Positions 24,497 through 33,285 of a stretch of DNA of 34,760 bases are shown one piece after another (the first letter of the stretch is position 1; each line of letters begins with the position of its first letter). Source of the stretch: Clostridiales bacterium. Its GTDB lineage: Bacteria > Bacillota > Clostridia > Saccharofermentanales > Saccharofermentanaceae. The stretch lies in assembly GCA_017554745.1 (NCBI GenBank), contig JAFZHS010000001.1:1-34760 (forward strand), in the 5' to 3' direction. Position numbers and translations under genes: made by a program. The notes beneath the pieces were generated by a model that was given only the letters and a program-made list of their open reading frames with translations, was not told the origin of the DNA and did no database searches.

Positions 24497-25456
24497 TTAT
24501 GGGGTATTTTCTGAATTTGTTTCAGAAGACTCCTCTTGCTCCTCAGGAGCCGGGGTCGTCTCCGTGGTAGTCTCCTCCGAAGTCTCAGGCGGCGGTATCG
24601 TCGGTTCTTCCGTAGGTCCCGGGGCAGTATCCGTGGGCTCTGAAGAGCTTTCAGCCGTGGGTTCCGGCTGTGTCTCGGCAGGTGTGGTCTCCGGTACGGC
24701 CGTTGTCTCTTCTGTCACATAAGGCAGGCAATCGTCTGATAATTTGCAGATGACTACCCTTCTCCAGCCGTATCTTCCGTACTCGTAAGTGCAGGTCACG
24801 AGCGTCAGTTGCCTGTCGGTCGTGATATTGCCTACGGCATAGCTGAGAAGGTCGTCCGCGCTTATTATCTTGGATTCCGTGACGTAGAAAGTAAGCACCA
24901 CGCCGTCTGTCCTGGTGAACTTGACCGCATCTCCGGTCTTGAGATTCCCGAGCTTATGGAACATGGAGCCGTCCCTGTAGTTATGTCCCAGAATGGTCGC
25001 ATTTCCGATCTCTCCGGGCATTACGGAATCAACATAATGACCCAAGCCGTACCTTAAGGATACCTGTGAAGCCGTATCCCAGACGGAATATCTGCAGTTT
25101 ATGGCCCTGATATCAAGGATGCCGATAGAGTTTAAGGTGACCGTGTCACCGTACTCTTCCTCGGTGACCTCTTCGGTCTCTCCGCCGAAGTCATAGCCTT
25201 CGCCCTCCACCTCATTGCCGGTCCTGGGGACAACATATGTCATCTGAGGCTCTTCTTCGGTGCTTGAAGCCTCTATCTGAAGCTCAATATAGTTAAGAGC
25301 GTCAGTCGAGATCTTCTTCCTTTTCATGCGTTTTATGGGTTCGATCAGAAGGAGTATAATGCCGACGATAAGTAAAGTAATGGCGAGAGCAATCAAAACT
25401 ATCCTGGTTGCTTTCCGTTTCTCTCTGGCTTCACTATTGATGTCGATCTTTTTCAT
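24497..25456 (-). CDS. sortase family transpeptidase with acidic Pro/Thr tail
   Basis: 319 aa. One N-terminal membrane helix (about 18-38), a linker, then a sortase domain with His158 (ILGHNYRDGS), Cys222 (TLVTCTYEY) and Arg232/233 (GWRRVV), a complete catalytic set. The TLVTC form suits class D or B-like sortases. Residues from about 248 are a low-complexity Pro/Thr/Glu/Ser tail, unusual because sortases normally end soon after the Arg strand. No substrate with a sorting signal is adjacent. It is the first minus-strand gene left of dnaA. Confidence 0.85.
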   Translation of the reverse strand: MKKIDINSEAREKRKATRIVLIALAITLLIVGIILLLIEPIKRMKRKKISTDALNYIELQIEASSTEEEPQMTYVVPRTGNEVEGEGYDFGGETEEVTEEEYGDTVTLNSIGILDIRAINCRYSVWDTASQVSLRYGLGHYVDSVMPGEIGNATILGHNYRDGSMFHKLGNLKTGDAVKFTRTDGVVLTFYVTESKIISADDLLSYAVGNITTDRQLTLVTCTYEYGRYGWRRVVICKLSDDCLPYVTEETTAVPETTPAETQPEPTAESSSEPTDTAPGPTEEPTIPPPETSEETTTETTPAPEEQEESSETNSENTP

Positions 25457-25566
25457 TATCCTGCCTAAATTCCTGCGGGTTTTTTGTATATAAAAAGCTT
25501 ATTCATTATACCCCCAAACCGTGCTATTATGTTAAACGCACGTCATTTTTGTTACGGAGGGGTTAC

Positions 25567-26904
25567 ATGGGCAGTTCTGTTTGGGAAAAAGCGCTTGATA
25601 TTCTTAAATTCGATGAGAACATCAACATTGTCACTTATGAATCTATTCTGTGCAAAATGACTGTCGTTCACAGTGATAATGACGTGCTTGTTTTGGCTGC
25701 CAGAGACGAGTATTCCCTCGATCTCGTAAAAGGCCAGAAACTCAATAAGATCATTGAGAATGCAATAAAGACAGCCAATGAAGGCAAGTCTTGTGCAGTC
25801 AAGTTCATCCTCGCAGGCGACGAGAATGCTCTCAATGCTTCCGTTAATTCCGAGAAAAAGGCCGCAAGACAGGCCAAGAGCGAGGTAGTTACTTCGACAG
25901 GTCTCAACGGCGAATTCACTTTCGCGAACTTCGTCGTAGGCGACTGCAACCGCTTTGCCCACGCTTCCGCTGTATCAGTAGCTTCCAAGCCCGGCCAGAA
26001 GCAGAGAAATCCTTTCTTCCTTTGGGGTAATTCCGGACTCGGCAAGACCCACCTCATGAAGGCCATCGGCAACGCGATCCTTGAGCAGCAGCCCGATAAG
26101 CGCGTTATCTATACGACCTGTGAGGCTTTTACAAACGCTTATATCGCCTGCATCAACACGAATAATTACACTGATTTCCGTAAGAAATTCCGTACAGTAG
26201 ACGTCCTTCTCATCGACGATATCCAGTTCCTTATCGGCAAGGAAGGCGTCCAGACCGAATTCTTCAATACTTTCGAGGCTTTGATCGAAGCCGGCAAACA
26301 GATCGTCATCACCTGCGACAAGGCTCCCTCTAATCTTACAGAGCTCAACAGCAGGCTTATATCCCGTTTCCAGGACGGTATCATGTTCGACGTACAGCCG
26401 CCGGATTTTGAGACACGTAAGGCTATCTTCTTAAGCAAGCTCGAGAATGAGAATTTCACGCTTTCTGACGAGATTATCGACTATGTCTGTGAGAACGTAA
26501 CGACCAATATCAGACAGCTTAACGGTGCATTCAATACCATTTCTTCTTACGTAACACTTGCCAACGGCGAGCTCTCTTTGGATGATATCCAGAAGATCCT
26601 TATGCCTATCATCTCACCTAACAAGAAGAAGTTCTTAACTCCTGAAATCGTTATAAATGCAGTCGCAAATTACTACGATCTTACACCTGATAAGCTCACT
26701 TCAAAGCTCAGAAATGCTGAGATCTCAGAAGCCAGAAACGTTGCCATGTTTATCTGCAGAGATTATCTGGAACTCAAATATGAGAAGATCGGACAGATCT
26801 TTGGCGGACGTAAACATACGACCGTTATGCACGGCTGCGACAACGTTGATGAGAATAAAGAGCTCAAAAAGAAGGCTGATGAGATCTATAAGCTCATTAC
26901 ATGA
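25567..26904 (+). CDS. dnaA: chromosomal replication initiator DnaA
   Basis: 445 aa from the ATG at 25567, with GGAGGGG upstream. Domain I is present but divergent, domain II short. Domain III AAA+ has Walker A GNSGLGKTHL and Walker B LLIDDIQFL, and domain IV has the DnaA-box-binding signature GGRKHTTVMHGCDNV. It binds DnaA boxes and melts the origin, here probably the intergenic region that follows. A possible -10 TATTAT lies at 25525-25530 with a poor -35. Confidence 0.97.
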   Translation: MGSSVWEKALDILKFDENINIVTYESILCKMTVVHSDNDVLVLAARDEYSLDLVKGQKLNKIIENAIKTANEGKSCAVKFILAGDENALNASVNSEKKAARQAKSEVVTSTGLNGEFTFANFVVGDCNRFAHASAVSVASKPGQKQRNPFFLWGNSGLGKTHLMKAIGNAILEQQPDKRVIYTTCEAFTNAYIACINTNNYTDFRKKFRTVDVLLIDDIQFLIGKEGVQTEFFNTFEALIEAGKQIVITCDKAPSNLTELNSRLISRFQDGIMFDVQPPDFETRKAIFLSKLENENFTLSDEIIDYVCENVTTNIRQLNGAFNTISSYVTLANGELSLDDIQKILMPIISPNKKKFLTPEIVINAVANYYDLTPDKLTSKLRNAEISEARNVAMFICRDYLELKYEKIGQIFGGRKHTTVMHGCDNVDENKELKKKADEIYKLIT

Positions 26905-27260
26905 TTTGAACAATTTTTGTTCTTAAGTTCAAAACTTCCGGTAGATTATCTGTAGACCGATTGTGCATAAATGTAACAGTGTTCAAAAGGGTATTCTTAT
27001 GAACATAAATCAAACGGATTTTATACATTGGTTTGTAAATCAAAATACTGTATAAATCGCGGTTTTCGGGCAGTTTTGAACAATTGTGCAAAGCATAATA
27101 AGGCTAATAAGAGCTAACTTTAAATACTACAGAGCCTGATGACCCGGGCTGGAAAATGTCCCTAAAATCAATGTTTATAACACTGTTAAACTATACATTT
27201 TGCTTAATAAAGAGTGTATAATGTTTGAAATATTTTATATTGAAAGGCGGCACGCTTTAG
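26905..27260. other. oriC: probable replication origin (oriC), dnaA-dnaN intergenic region
   Basis: 356 nt, AT-rich, with no gene. It has one perfect minus-oriented DnaA box (TTATGCACA, 26962-26970) and one with a single mismatch (TTATGAACA, 26997-27005). Weaker matches lie at 27021-27029, 27047-27055 and 27085-27093. TTTGAACAATT occurs twice exactly (26905-26915, 27075-27085). The end next to dnaN (27170-27245) is very AT-rich and could be the unwinding element. A TATAAT at 27217-27222 may serve dnaN. Confidence 0.7.
26962..26970 (-). promoter_or_regulatory. DnaA box
   Basis: TTATGCACA on the minus strand, a perfect match to the TTATNCACA consensus, 58 nt after the dnaA stop. Confidence 0.75.
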
Positions 27261-28376
27261 ATGAAGTTCACATGCAGCAGAGATGACCTGGTCAATAACG
27301 TATCAATAGTTCAAAGAGCAGTTACTACTAACAGCACAGTCAATATCCTTAACGGAATCCTTATAGAAGCTTCAGATGATAATAAGATTAAGCTTACCGG
27401 TTATGATCTTCAGACCGGTATTGAGGCTGATGTTGAAGCATCCGTTACGGAGAAGGGCGCTGTCGTTATTGATTCCAAGTTCTTCGGTGATATCATCCGT
27501 AAGCTTCCTGAGCCTGAAGTAGATATCATTTCGGATAATAATTTCCAGACTATCATCAAGTGCGGACAGGCTGAGTTTAAGATCGCAGGTCTTGATCCCG
27601 AGCCGTTCCCGAAGATCCCTGAGATCGATGAGAGCGAAGCTGAGAAGATCGTTATGGGTCAGAAGATCCTCAAGAACATGATCAATCACACTATCTTCGC
27701 AGTATCAAGAGATAATTCACGTCCTGTTCTTACAGGAAGCAATATCGTAAGCGACGGCTCTACCCTCTCAGTCGTATCCATTGACGGTTTCAGAATGGCT
27801 ATCAACCGCGAAGAGATGGGCAGCGACTTCCCTAAGATCAATTACATCGTTCCCGGTAAGGCTCTTACTGAGATGAGCAAGATCTTAAGTGATGACGAAG
27901 ATGCTGAGATCAATATCTACACATCAATGCAGAATCTCTTATTTGATATCGGCAACGTAAGAATGATCTCACGTCTTATCGAAGGCCAGTTCATTAATTT
28001 CGATTCGATCATCGCTAAGAATCCTAAGACAGTCATCACTATCAACCGCAAGCAGTTCCTTGATGCTGTTGACAGAGCTTCATTGATCATCATGACTGAC
28101 GATCGCAAGTGCCCTGTAAGATTCCTTTCAAATAATCCTTCTGAGCTTACTGTCCAGGCTACATCTGCAAGAGGTAATCTCCAGGAGAATATCAGCATCA
28201 GTCTTGAAGGCGATCTTATCGATGTAGACTTCAATTCCAGATATGTTCTTGATGTACTTAAGAATATCGACGATGAGATCATCAGAGTTGAAGTTAACGG
28301 TGGTCAGGGACCTTGCATTATTAAGCCTGTTGAGGGTGAGAAGTACATTTACCTTATTCTTCCTATCAGAAGATAA
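27261..28376 (+). CDS. dnaN: DNA polymerase III beta subunit (sliding clamp)
   Basis: 371 aa, usual clamp length. It begins MKFTCSRDDLVNNVSIVQRA, has SRDNSRPVLTG at the second-domain start and ends YLILPIRR, all typical of DnaN. The dimeric ring tethers DNA polymerase III to DNA. Its stop codon TAA shares an A with the recF ATG, so recF translation is coupled. Confidence 0.97.
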   Translation: MKFTCSRDDLVNNVSIVQRAVTTNSTVNILNGILIEASDDNKIKLTGYDLQTGIEADVEASVTEKGAVVIDSKFFGDIIRKLPEPEVDIISDNNFQTIIKCGQAEFKIAGLDPEPFPKIPEIDESEAEKIVMGQKILKNMINHTIFAVSRDNSRPVLTGSNIVSDGSTLSVVSIDGFRMAINREEMGSDFPKINYIVPGKALTEMSKILSDDEDAEINIYTSMQNLLFDIGNVRMISRLIEGQFINFDSIIAKNPKTVITINRKQFLDAVDRASLIIMTDDRKCPVRFLSNNPSELTVQATSARGNLQENISISLEGDLIDVDFNSRYVLDVLKNIDDEIIRVEVNGGQGPCIIKPVEGEKYIYLILPIRR

Positions 28377-29620
28377 TGTTCATCAGAAGCATACATTTAG
28401 AAAACTTCAGAAATTACGGAAGGCTCGATTTAGATGTCGGGCCTTCTGTTAATATCTTTTACGGTGACAACGCCCAGGGAAAGACCAATCTCGTTGAAGG
28501 AATATACGTAGCTTCAAGCATCACATCCCACAGAACAAGCAAGGATGCCGATCTGATAAAGTTCGGAGAGAATGAATATAAAGCAAGCCTGGATCTCACA
28601 GATGACGACGGCAGCAATGTCAAATTATCCGCCTGCTACTATCTCGAAAAGTCTTCTTTAAGCAGATACGGCAAGCCGGGTAGAGTCCTGATCAGGGATA
28701 ATGCTCCCGTTGATAAGATCTCGGAATATATCGGTGTATGTAACATTGTTATCTTCGCTCCCGAAGACCTCAATATCGTCAAAAATGCGCCAGCTTTCAG
28801 AAGGAAGTTCTTAAATACGCTGATATCCAAGATATCCCCTTCCTACTTCAACCTTTTGAGCAATTACAGCAGGCTTCTGGCACAGAAAAACGCACTCCTC
28901 AAGAGTATAAAATCGAACTACCAGTCCGAAATTATAGATCCGCAGCTTGATTTCTGGGATTTCTCGTTAGCTGAACTGTCTGCAGAAATAATCCTGAAGC
29001 GCTATAAGTTTGCAAAGCTCATATCAGACACCGCTTCAAAGCATCACGGAAGCATCTCCGGAGGCAAAGAAAACCTTCAGATCGAGTATAGTACCGTATT
29101 TGGCGTTGTAGGGGCCTTAGAAACGTTCCTCGATAAAAACAGTAAATATGACGAGTACATCGGTAAAGGCCTCTTAGAGGGCGATTATGGGCGTATAAAG
29201 GGCATTCTGTCCGATCTGGTGCTCGCGAAGCTCAAATCAGTAAGAAATTACGACATCGAGAAGCACATATCCTCCATTGGTATTCACAGGGACGATCTCA
29301 TCATGAAATTAGACGGTCTCGTGATGAAGAATTATTCGTCTCAGGGGCAGCAGAGAACGGCTGCGCTGGCCCTGAAGCTCTCTGAACTTGAGATAATCAA
29401 GATGTTCGTCTCCTCTACCCCTATCCTGATCCTGGATGACGTATTCTCCGAGCTTGATAAGACCAGGAGAATGAGCCTTGTATCAGCCATGAAGGATGCC
29501 CAGATCTTCATTACATGCACCGATAAGAACATGATCGGCGACGAGATAGACGTAATGGGCGGTACTGAAAAGGCGGAGTTTTATCTCGTAAACAGCGGCA
29601 ATATCGAGAAAAAAGCCTGA
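28376..29620 (+). CDS. recF: DNA replication and repair protein RecF
   Basis: 414 aa, somewhat longer than the usual 360-370. Walker A GDNAQGKTNLVEGIY, signature SQGQQRTAALALKL and Walker B ILILDDVFSELD define RecF. It loads RecA at gaps with RecO and RecR. Start overlaps the dnaN stop by one base. After the stop comes about 130 nt of AT-rich spacer with no clear terminator. Confidence 0.95.
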   Translation: MFIRSIHLENFRNYGRLDLDVGPSVNIFYGDNAQGKTNLVEGIYVASSITSHRTSKDADLIKFGENEYKASLDLTDDDGSNVKLSACYYLEKSSLSRYGKPGRVLIRDNAPVDKISEYIGVCNIVIFAPEDLNIVKNAPAFRRKFLNTLISKISPSYFNLLSNYSRLLAQKNALLKSIKSNYQSEIIDPQLDFWDFSLAELSAEIILKRYKFAKLISDTASKHHGSISGGKENLQIEYSTVFGVVGALETFLDKNSKYDEYIGKGLLEGDYGRIKGILSDLVLAKLKSVRNYDIEKHISSIGIHRDDLIMKLDGLVMKNYSSQGQQRTAALALKLSELEIIKMFVSSTPILILDDVFSELDKTRRMSLVSAMKDAQIFITCTDKNMIGDEIDVMGGTEKAEFYLVNSGNIEKKA

Positions 29621-29751
29621 TTTAGGGTCAAAATGCGCTAAAAACCGGCCGATTTTGCCTCAATCTTTTATTATAATAAGCATATTATATTTCCTCTTTA
29701 TGTTATAATTATTTAATTAGAGTATAGTCTCGGACTGTTTGGAGGCTTTAA

Positions 29752-30003
29752 GTGTTCATACATATCGGCAACGATCTTTCAGTGCTTAAGTCTTCTGTCA
29801 CCGCAGTAGTCGATCTTGAGACCGTCCTCCCTACCCAGAAGGATGTGTCAGAGTTCATCAACAGCGAAGATGAACAGGGCAGGCTGCAGTATGTGACCGA
29901 AGATATACCTAAGACACTGGTGATAACAGATGACAAAACATATGTTTGTTCACTGTCCTCAAGTCTGCTATTAAACAGACTTTCATCTCCGGAAAACTAC
30001 TGA
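29752..30003 (+). CDS. remB: RemB-like DUF370 regulator
   Basis: 83 aa from a GTG with TTGGAGG upstream. MFIHIGNDLSVLKSSVTAVVD and the downstream TLVITDDKTYVCSLSS match the RemA/RemB (DUF370) family, and the position between recF and gyrB is that of remB (yaaB) in Bacillus. RemA/B proteins regulate extracellular matrix genes in Bacillus; the role in Clostridia is not known. Confidence 0.85.
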   Translation: MFIHIGNDLSVLKSSVTAVVDLETVLPTQKDVSEFINSEDEQGRLQYVTEDIPKTLVITDDKTYVCSLSSSLLLNRLSSPENY

Positions 30004-30087
30004 AAACAGTGGGTTAACACAGTTACAAATACAGCATTCTCGAGGCTTTGACGGGAATTGCCGTTAAGAATAGGAGTTTTGACATTT

Positions 30088-32235
30088 ATGAAGGAAAACG
30101 ACGAGAAGAATTTCAATTTTGAGGAGGAAACAGCCTCTTCCGAGCAGCCCCAGGCACGTCCTTCCGGCGCCGTAGACCTCTATTTCCAGCCGGTAGAAGA
30201 GGGCGACGATGATGAGCTCAAGAATCTGGCTGAAAATCCAAGAGCTCTTACAGAAGATTTCAAAGAGGAAGGATCCATCGATGCGGTCGTAGCAGCAGTT
30301 GGTGAGAATCAGGATGATTTCGATACATCCAACAGCAGCGAATACAGCGAAGAAGATATCCAGGTCCTCGAAGGATTGGAAGCAGTAAGAAAGCGTCCGG
30401 GTATGTATATCGGTGATACGACACTCAGAGGTCTGCATCATTTGATTTATGAGATTGTCGCAAATTCAGTAGATGAAGCCCTTGCAGGACGCTGCGATAC
30501 GATCGATGTAGTACTCGAAAAAGACGGTTCTGTTACTGTTACTGATAACGGCTCCGGAATCCCGGTAGGTAATCATCCGAAGCTCGGAATCCCTACCGTA
30601 GAAGTCGTTCATACAGTGCTTCACGCAGGCGGTAAATTCGGCGGCGGAGCATACAGTATTTCAGGCGGTCTGCACGGTGTAGGCGCTTCCGTAGTTAATG
30701 CTCTGGCTGACCATATGAAGGTCCAGGTACGCCGTGAAGGCAATATCTACGAGATCGAATTTGAGAAGGGTAAAACGACCGTTCCGCTTCATATCGTAGG
30801 CACATGCGATAAGGATGATACAGGTACGAAGACTAACTTTATCCCTGATAAGACTATCTTCCCCGATATCGTTTTTGACTTCGATTCAATGATCACACGT
30901 TACCGCGAAATGGCATTCCTCAACAAGGAAGTTACGATCGATCTGTGCGATGACAGAGGCGCTGAACCCATTAAGAAGCACCTCCATTATGACGGCGGTA
31001 TCATCTCTTTTGTTGAGTATCTCAACAGACACAAGGAGCCTATCAATAACCCGCCTATTTACTTCGCTACAAAGCAGGGTGACAGCTTCGTAGAGATCGC
31101 TCTCCAGTACAATGATTCATATCAGGAGACCGTTTATACATACGCTAATAACATCGCTACACCTGAGGGCGGTACGCACCTCGTAGGCTTCCGTGCAGCC
31201 ATGACAAGAGCCATCAATGACTATGCCAAGAAGTATAAGTACATCAAGGATGGCGACGTTAAGCTTCAGGGTGAAGATACAAGAGAAGGCCTTGCTGCGA
31301 TCATCTCCGTTAAGCTCCCTGATCCTCAGTTTGAAGGACAGACAAAGAGTAAGCTCGGTAATGCAGAGATCAGGCCGATGGTAGACAGTGCTGTTTATGA
31401 AAAGCTTGAGATCTATCTCGAAGAGCATCCGGATATCGCGAAGCTTATCATGGATAAGTGCCTCTCCGCTTCAAGAGCAAGAGATGCCGCAAAGAGAGCA
31501 AGAGAACTCACCAGAAGAAAGACAGTATTTGAGAATAACGCATTGCCCGGAAAGCTTGCTGACTGCCAGAGCGATGAAGCTGAATTCTGTGAGATCTTCA
31601 TCGTAGAGGGTGACTCCGCAGGCGGATCTGCAAAGCAGGGCAGAGAGCGTAAGTATCAGGCTATCCTCCCTCTCTGGGGTAAGATGCTCAACGTTGAGAA
31701 GGCAAGGATCGATAAGGTTTACTCCAACGAGAAGCTCCAGCCGGTCGTTATGGCTTTGGGCGCAGGAATCGGCGACGAGTTCGATGAGACAAAGCTCAGA
31801 TACCATAAGGTAATCATCATGGCGGATGCCGATGTCGATGGCTCGCACATCAGAACGCTGCTCCTGACATTCTTCTTCAGATATCTTAAGCCTCTTGTTG
31901 AAGGCGGATATGTATACATTGCCTGCCCGCCGCTCTATAAGGTCTACAAGGGCGATGAAGCATACTACGCTTATGATGACAAGGAGATCGAAGAGATCAA
32001 GGCGGCTCACAAGTGGGAAAATCCTCTTATCCAGCGATTCAAGGGTCTCGGCGAGATGAGCTCCGAGCAGCTCTGGGATACCACAATGAACCCTGTAACA
32101 CGTAAGCTCTTGAGAGTAACACTCAAGGACGCACAGGAAGCAGATGAGACATTCAACCTTCTCATGGGTGACCAGGTTGAGCCCCGCAAGGAATTCATTC
32201 AGGAGAACGCAAAGCTTGCGAATATCGATAACTGA
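30088..32235 (+). CDS. gyrB: DNA gyrase subunit B with acidic N-terminal extension
   Basis: 715 aa from the ATG at 30088 (AGGAG about 11 nt upstream; a TTG-started longer frame is unlikely). Residues 1-85 are an acidic low-complexity extension, then YSEEDIQVLEGLEAVRKRPGMY starts the GHKL ATPase. Toprim motifs EGDSAGGSA and DADVDGSHI are present, and the C-terminus QRFKGLGEM is standard. With GyrA it introduces negative supercoils. Most GyrB proteins of about 640 aa start within 15 residues of the conserved tract. gyrA is not in the window; a terminator and parS sites follow. Confidence 0.96.
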   Translation: MKENDEKNFNFEEETASSEQPQARPSGAVDLYFQPVEEGDDDELKNLAENPRALTEDFKEEGSIDAVVAAVGENQDDFDTSNSSEYSEEDIQVLEGLEAVRKRPGMYIGDTTLRGLHHLIYEIVANSVDEALAGRCDTIDVVLEKDGSVTVTDNGSGIPVGNHPKLGIPTVEVVHTVLHAGGKFGGGAYSISGGLHGVGASVVNALADHMKVQVRREGNIYEIEFEKGKTTVPLHIVGTCDKDDTGTKTNFIPDKTIFPDIVFDFDSMITRYREMAFLNKEVTIDLCDDRGAEPIKKHLHYDGGIISFVEYLNRHKEPINNPPIYFATKQGDSFVEIALQYNDSYQETVYTYANNIATPEGGTHLVGFRAAMTRAINDYAKKYKYIKDGDVKLQGEDTREGLAAIISVKLPDPQFEGQTKSKLGNAEIRPMVDSAVYEKLEIYLEEHPDIAKLIMDKCLSASRARDAAKRARELTRRKTVFENNALPGKLADCQSDEAEFCEIFIVEGDSAGGSAKQGRERKYQAILPLWGKMLNVEKARIDKVYSNEKLQPVVMALGAGIGDEFDETKLRYHKVIIMADADVDGSHIRTLLLTFFFRYLKPLVEGGYVYIACPPLYKVYKGDEAYYAYDDKEIEEIKAAHKWENPLIQRFKGLGEMSSEQLWDTTMNPVTRKLLRVTLKDAQEADETFNLLMGDQVEPRKEFIQENAKLANIDN

Positions 32236-32267
32236 TAAATACTTTACAGGTCAAAAATCCAATAATA

Positions 32268-32300
32268 ACGGGTGTGTGGCAATAGCCGGCACCCGTTTTG
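32268..32300 (+). terminator. gyrB terminator
   Basis: ACGGGTG and CACCCGT pair over 7 bp with a GC-rich loop, followed by TTTGCTTT, 33 nt after the gyrB stop. Confidence 0.7.
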
Positions 32301-32308
32301 CTTTAAAA

Positions 32309-32324
32309 TGTTCCACGTGGAACA
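32309..32324. promoter_or_regulatory. parS site 1
   Basis: TGTTCCACGTGGAACA, a perfect 16-bp palindrome differing from the Bacillus parS consensus TGTTTCACGTGAAACA only by one symmetric pair. It is the ParB loading site. Confidence 0.9.
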
Positions 32325-32354
32325 TTTCAAAGGCCTTGTCCGGGGATATAAGAA

Positions 32355-32370
32355 TGTTCCACGTGGAACA
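32355..32370. promoter_or_regulatory. parS site 2
   Basis: Identical perfect copy of TGTTCCACGTGGAACA, 46 nt from the first site start to start. Confidence 0.9.
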
Positions 32371-32400
32371 TCCGGACAAAATGGCAGGCAAAAGGGAAAA

Positions 32401-32416
32401 TGTTCTACGTGGAACA
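32401..32416. promoter_or_regulatory. parS site 3 (one mismatch)
   Basis: TGTTCTACGTGGAACA, one base off the palindrome, again 46 nt from the previous site start to start. Confidence 0.85.
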
Positions 32417-32509
32417 TCGGAAGATTTGTAGTAAAGATGACATATATTATTCTAATATGCAGTGATAGAATAGTTTATGGATAATGAATTTATATTAAAG
32501 GAGTAGAAT

Positions 32510-33271
32510 ATGGCGACAGTAATTGCTCTTGTTAACCAGAAAGGCGGAGTCGGAAAGACAACAACCGCCGTCAATCTTGCCGCTTTCCTTGGTAAGAAAA
32601 AGAAAAAAGTACTTCTCATAGACATGGACCCGCAGGCTAACGCTACAAGCGGACTCGGTATTGATAAGCGTGAACTCGAACTTACTGTTTACGATGTTCT
32701 TATCAACGATACACCGATAACGGATGTCATCTATGAGACCAATGCGGATAACGTGGATATCTGCCCTACCAACATCAATCTGGCAGGCGCTGAGGTCGAG
32801 CTTGTAACGGTTATTTCCAGAGAGCAGATCCTCAAAAATGCGCTGAAACCGGTGCTTGGTTCCTATGATTTCATAATCCTGGACAGCCCGCCGTCATTAG
32901 GCTTGCTCACTATTAACGCTCTTACGGCTGCTGACAGACTGGTCATTCCAATCCAGGGTGAGTACTATGCTCTCGAGGGCTTGTCCCAGCTTATGGACAC
33001 GATCAATATCGTCAAGAAAAAGCTCAACCCCGATCTTGAGATCCTGGGCGTTGTTCTCACTATGTTCAATATGAGGACACAGCTCTCCAGACAGGTCAAG
33101 GAAGAGACAGATAAGTATTTCGGATCCAAAGTCTTCAAGACTGTCATTCCGAGAAATGTAAGACTTGCAGAAGCTCCGAGCCACGGCCTTGCTATCTGCG
33201 ATTATGACAAGAACTCCAAGGGCTCCAAGGCTTATGAGGCTTTGGTAAAGGAAGTAATTAAGAGAGTTTAA
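32510..33271 (+). CDS. parA: chromosome partitioning ATPase ParA (Soj)
   Basis: 253 aa. Deviant Walker A KGGVGKTTTAVNLA, Walker A' FIILDSPPSLG and the C-terminal EAPSHG tract are typical of small Soj-type ParA. It acts with ParB at parS in origin segregation and regulates DnaA. AAAGGAG precedes the ATG, and parB follows after 14 nt. Confidence 0.96.
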   Translation: MATVIALVNQKGGVGKTTTAVNLAAFLGKKKKKVLLIDMDPQANATSGLGIDKRELELTVYDVLINDTPITDVIYETNADNVDICPTNINLAGAEVELVTVISREQILKNALKPVLGSYDFIILDSPPSLGLLTINALTAADRLVIPIQGEYYALEGLSQLMDTINIVKKKLNPDLEILGVVLTMFNMRTQLSRQVKEETDKYFGSKVFKTVIPRNVRLAEAPSHGLAICDYDKNSKGSKAYEALVKEVIKRV

Positions 33272-33285
33272 GAGGAGATATTCAA

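Noticed and set aside
32144..32484. Plus-strand open frames with repeated CSTWN or VEHF-like peptides.
   Set aside because: The repeated residues are translations of the parS palindromes; no conserved protein is seen.
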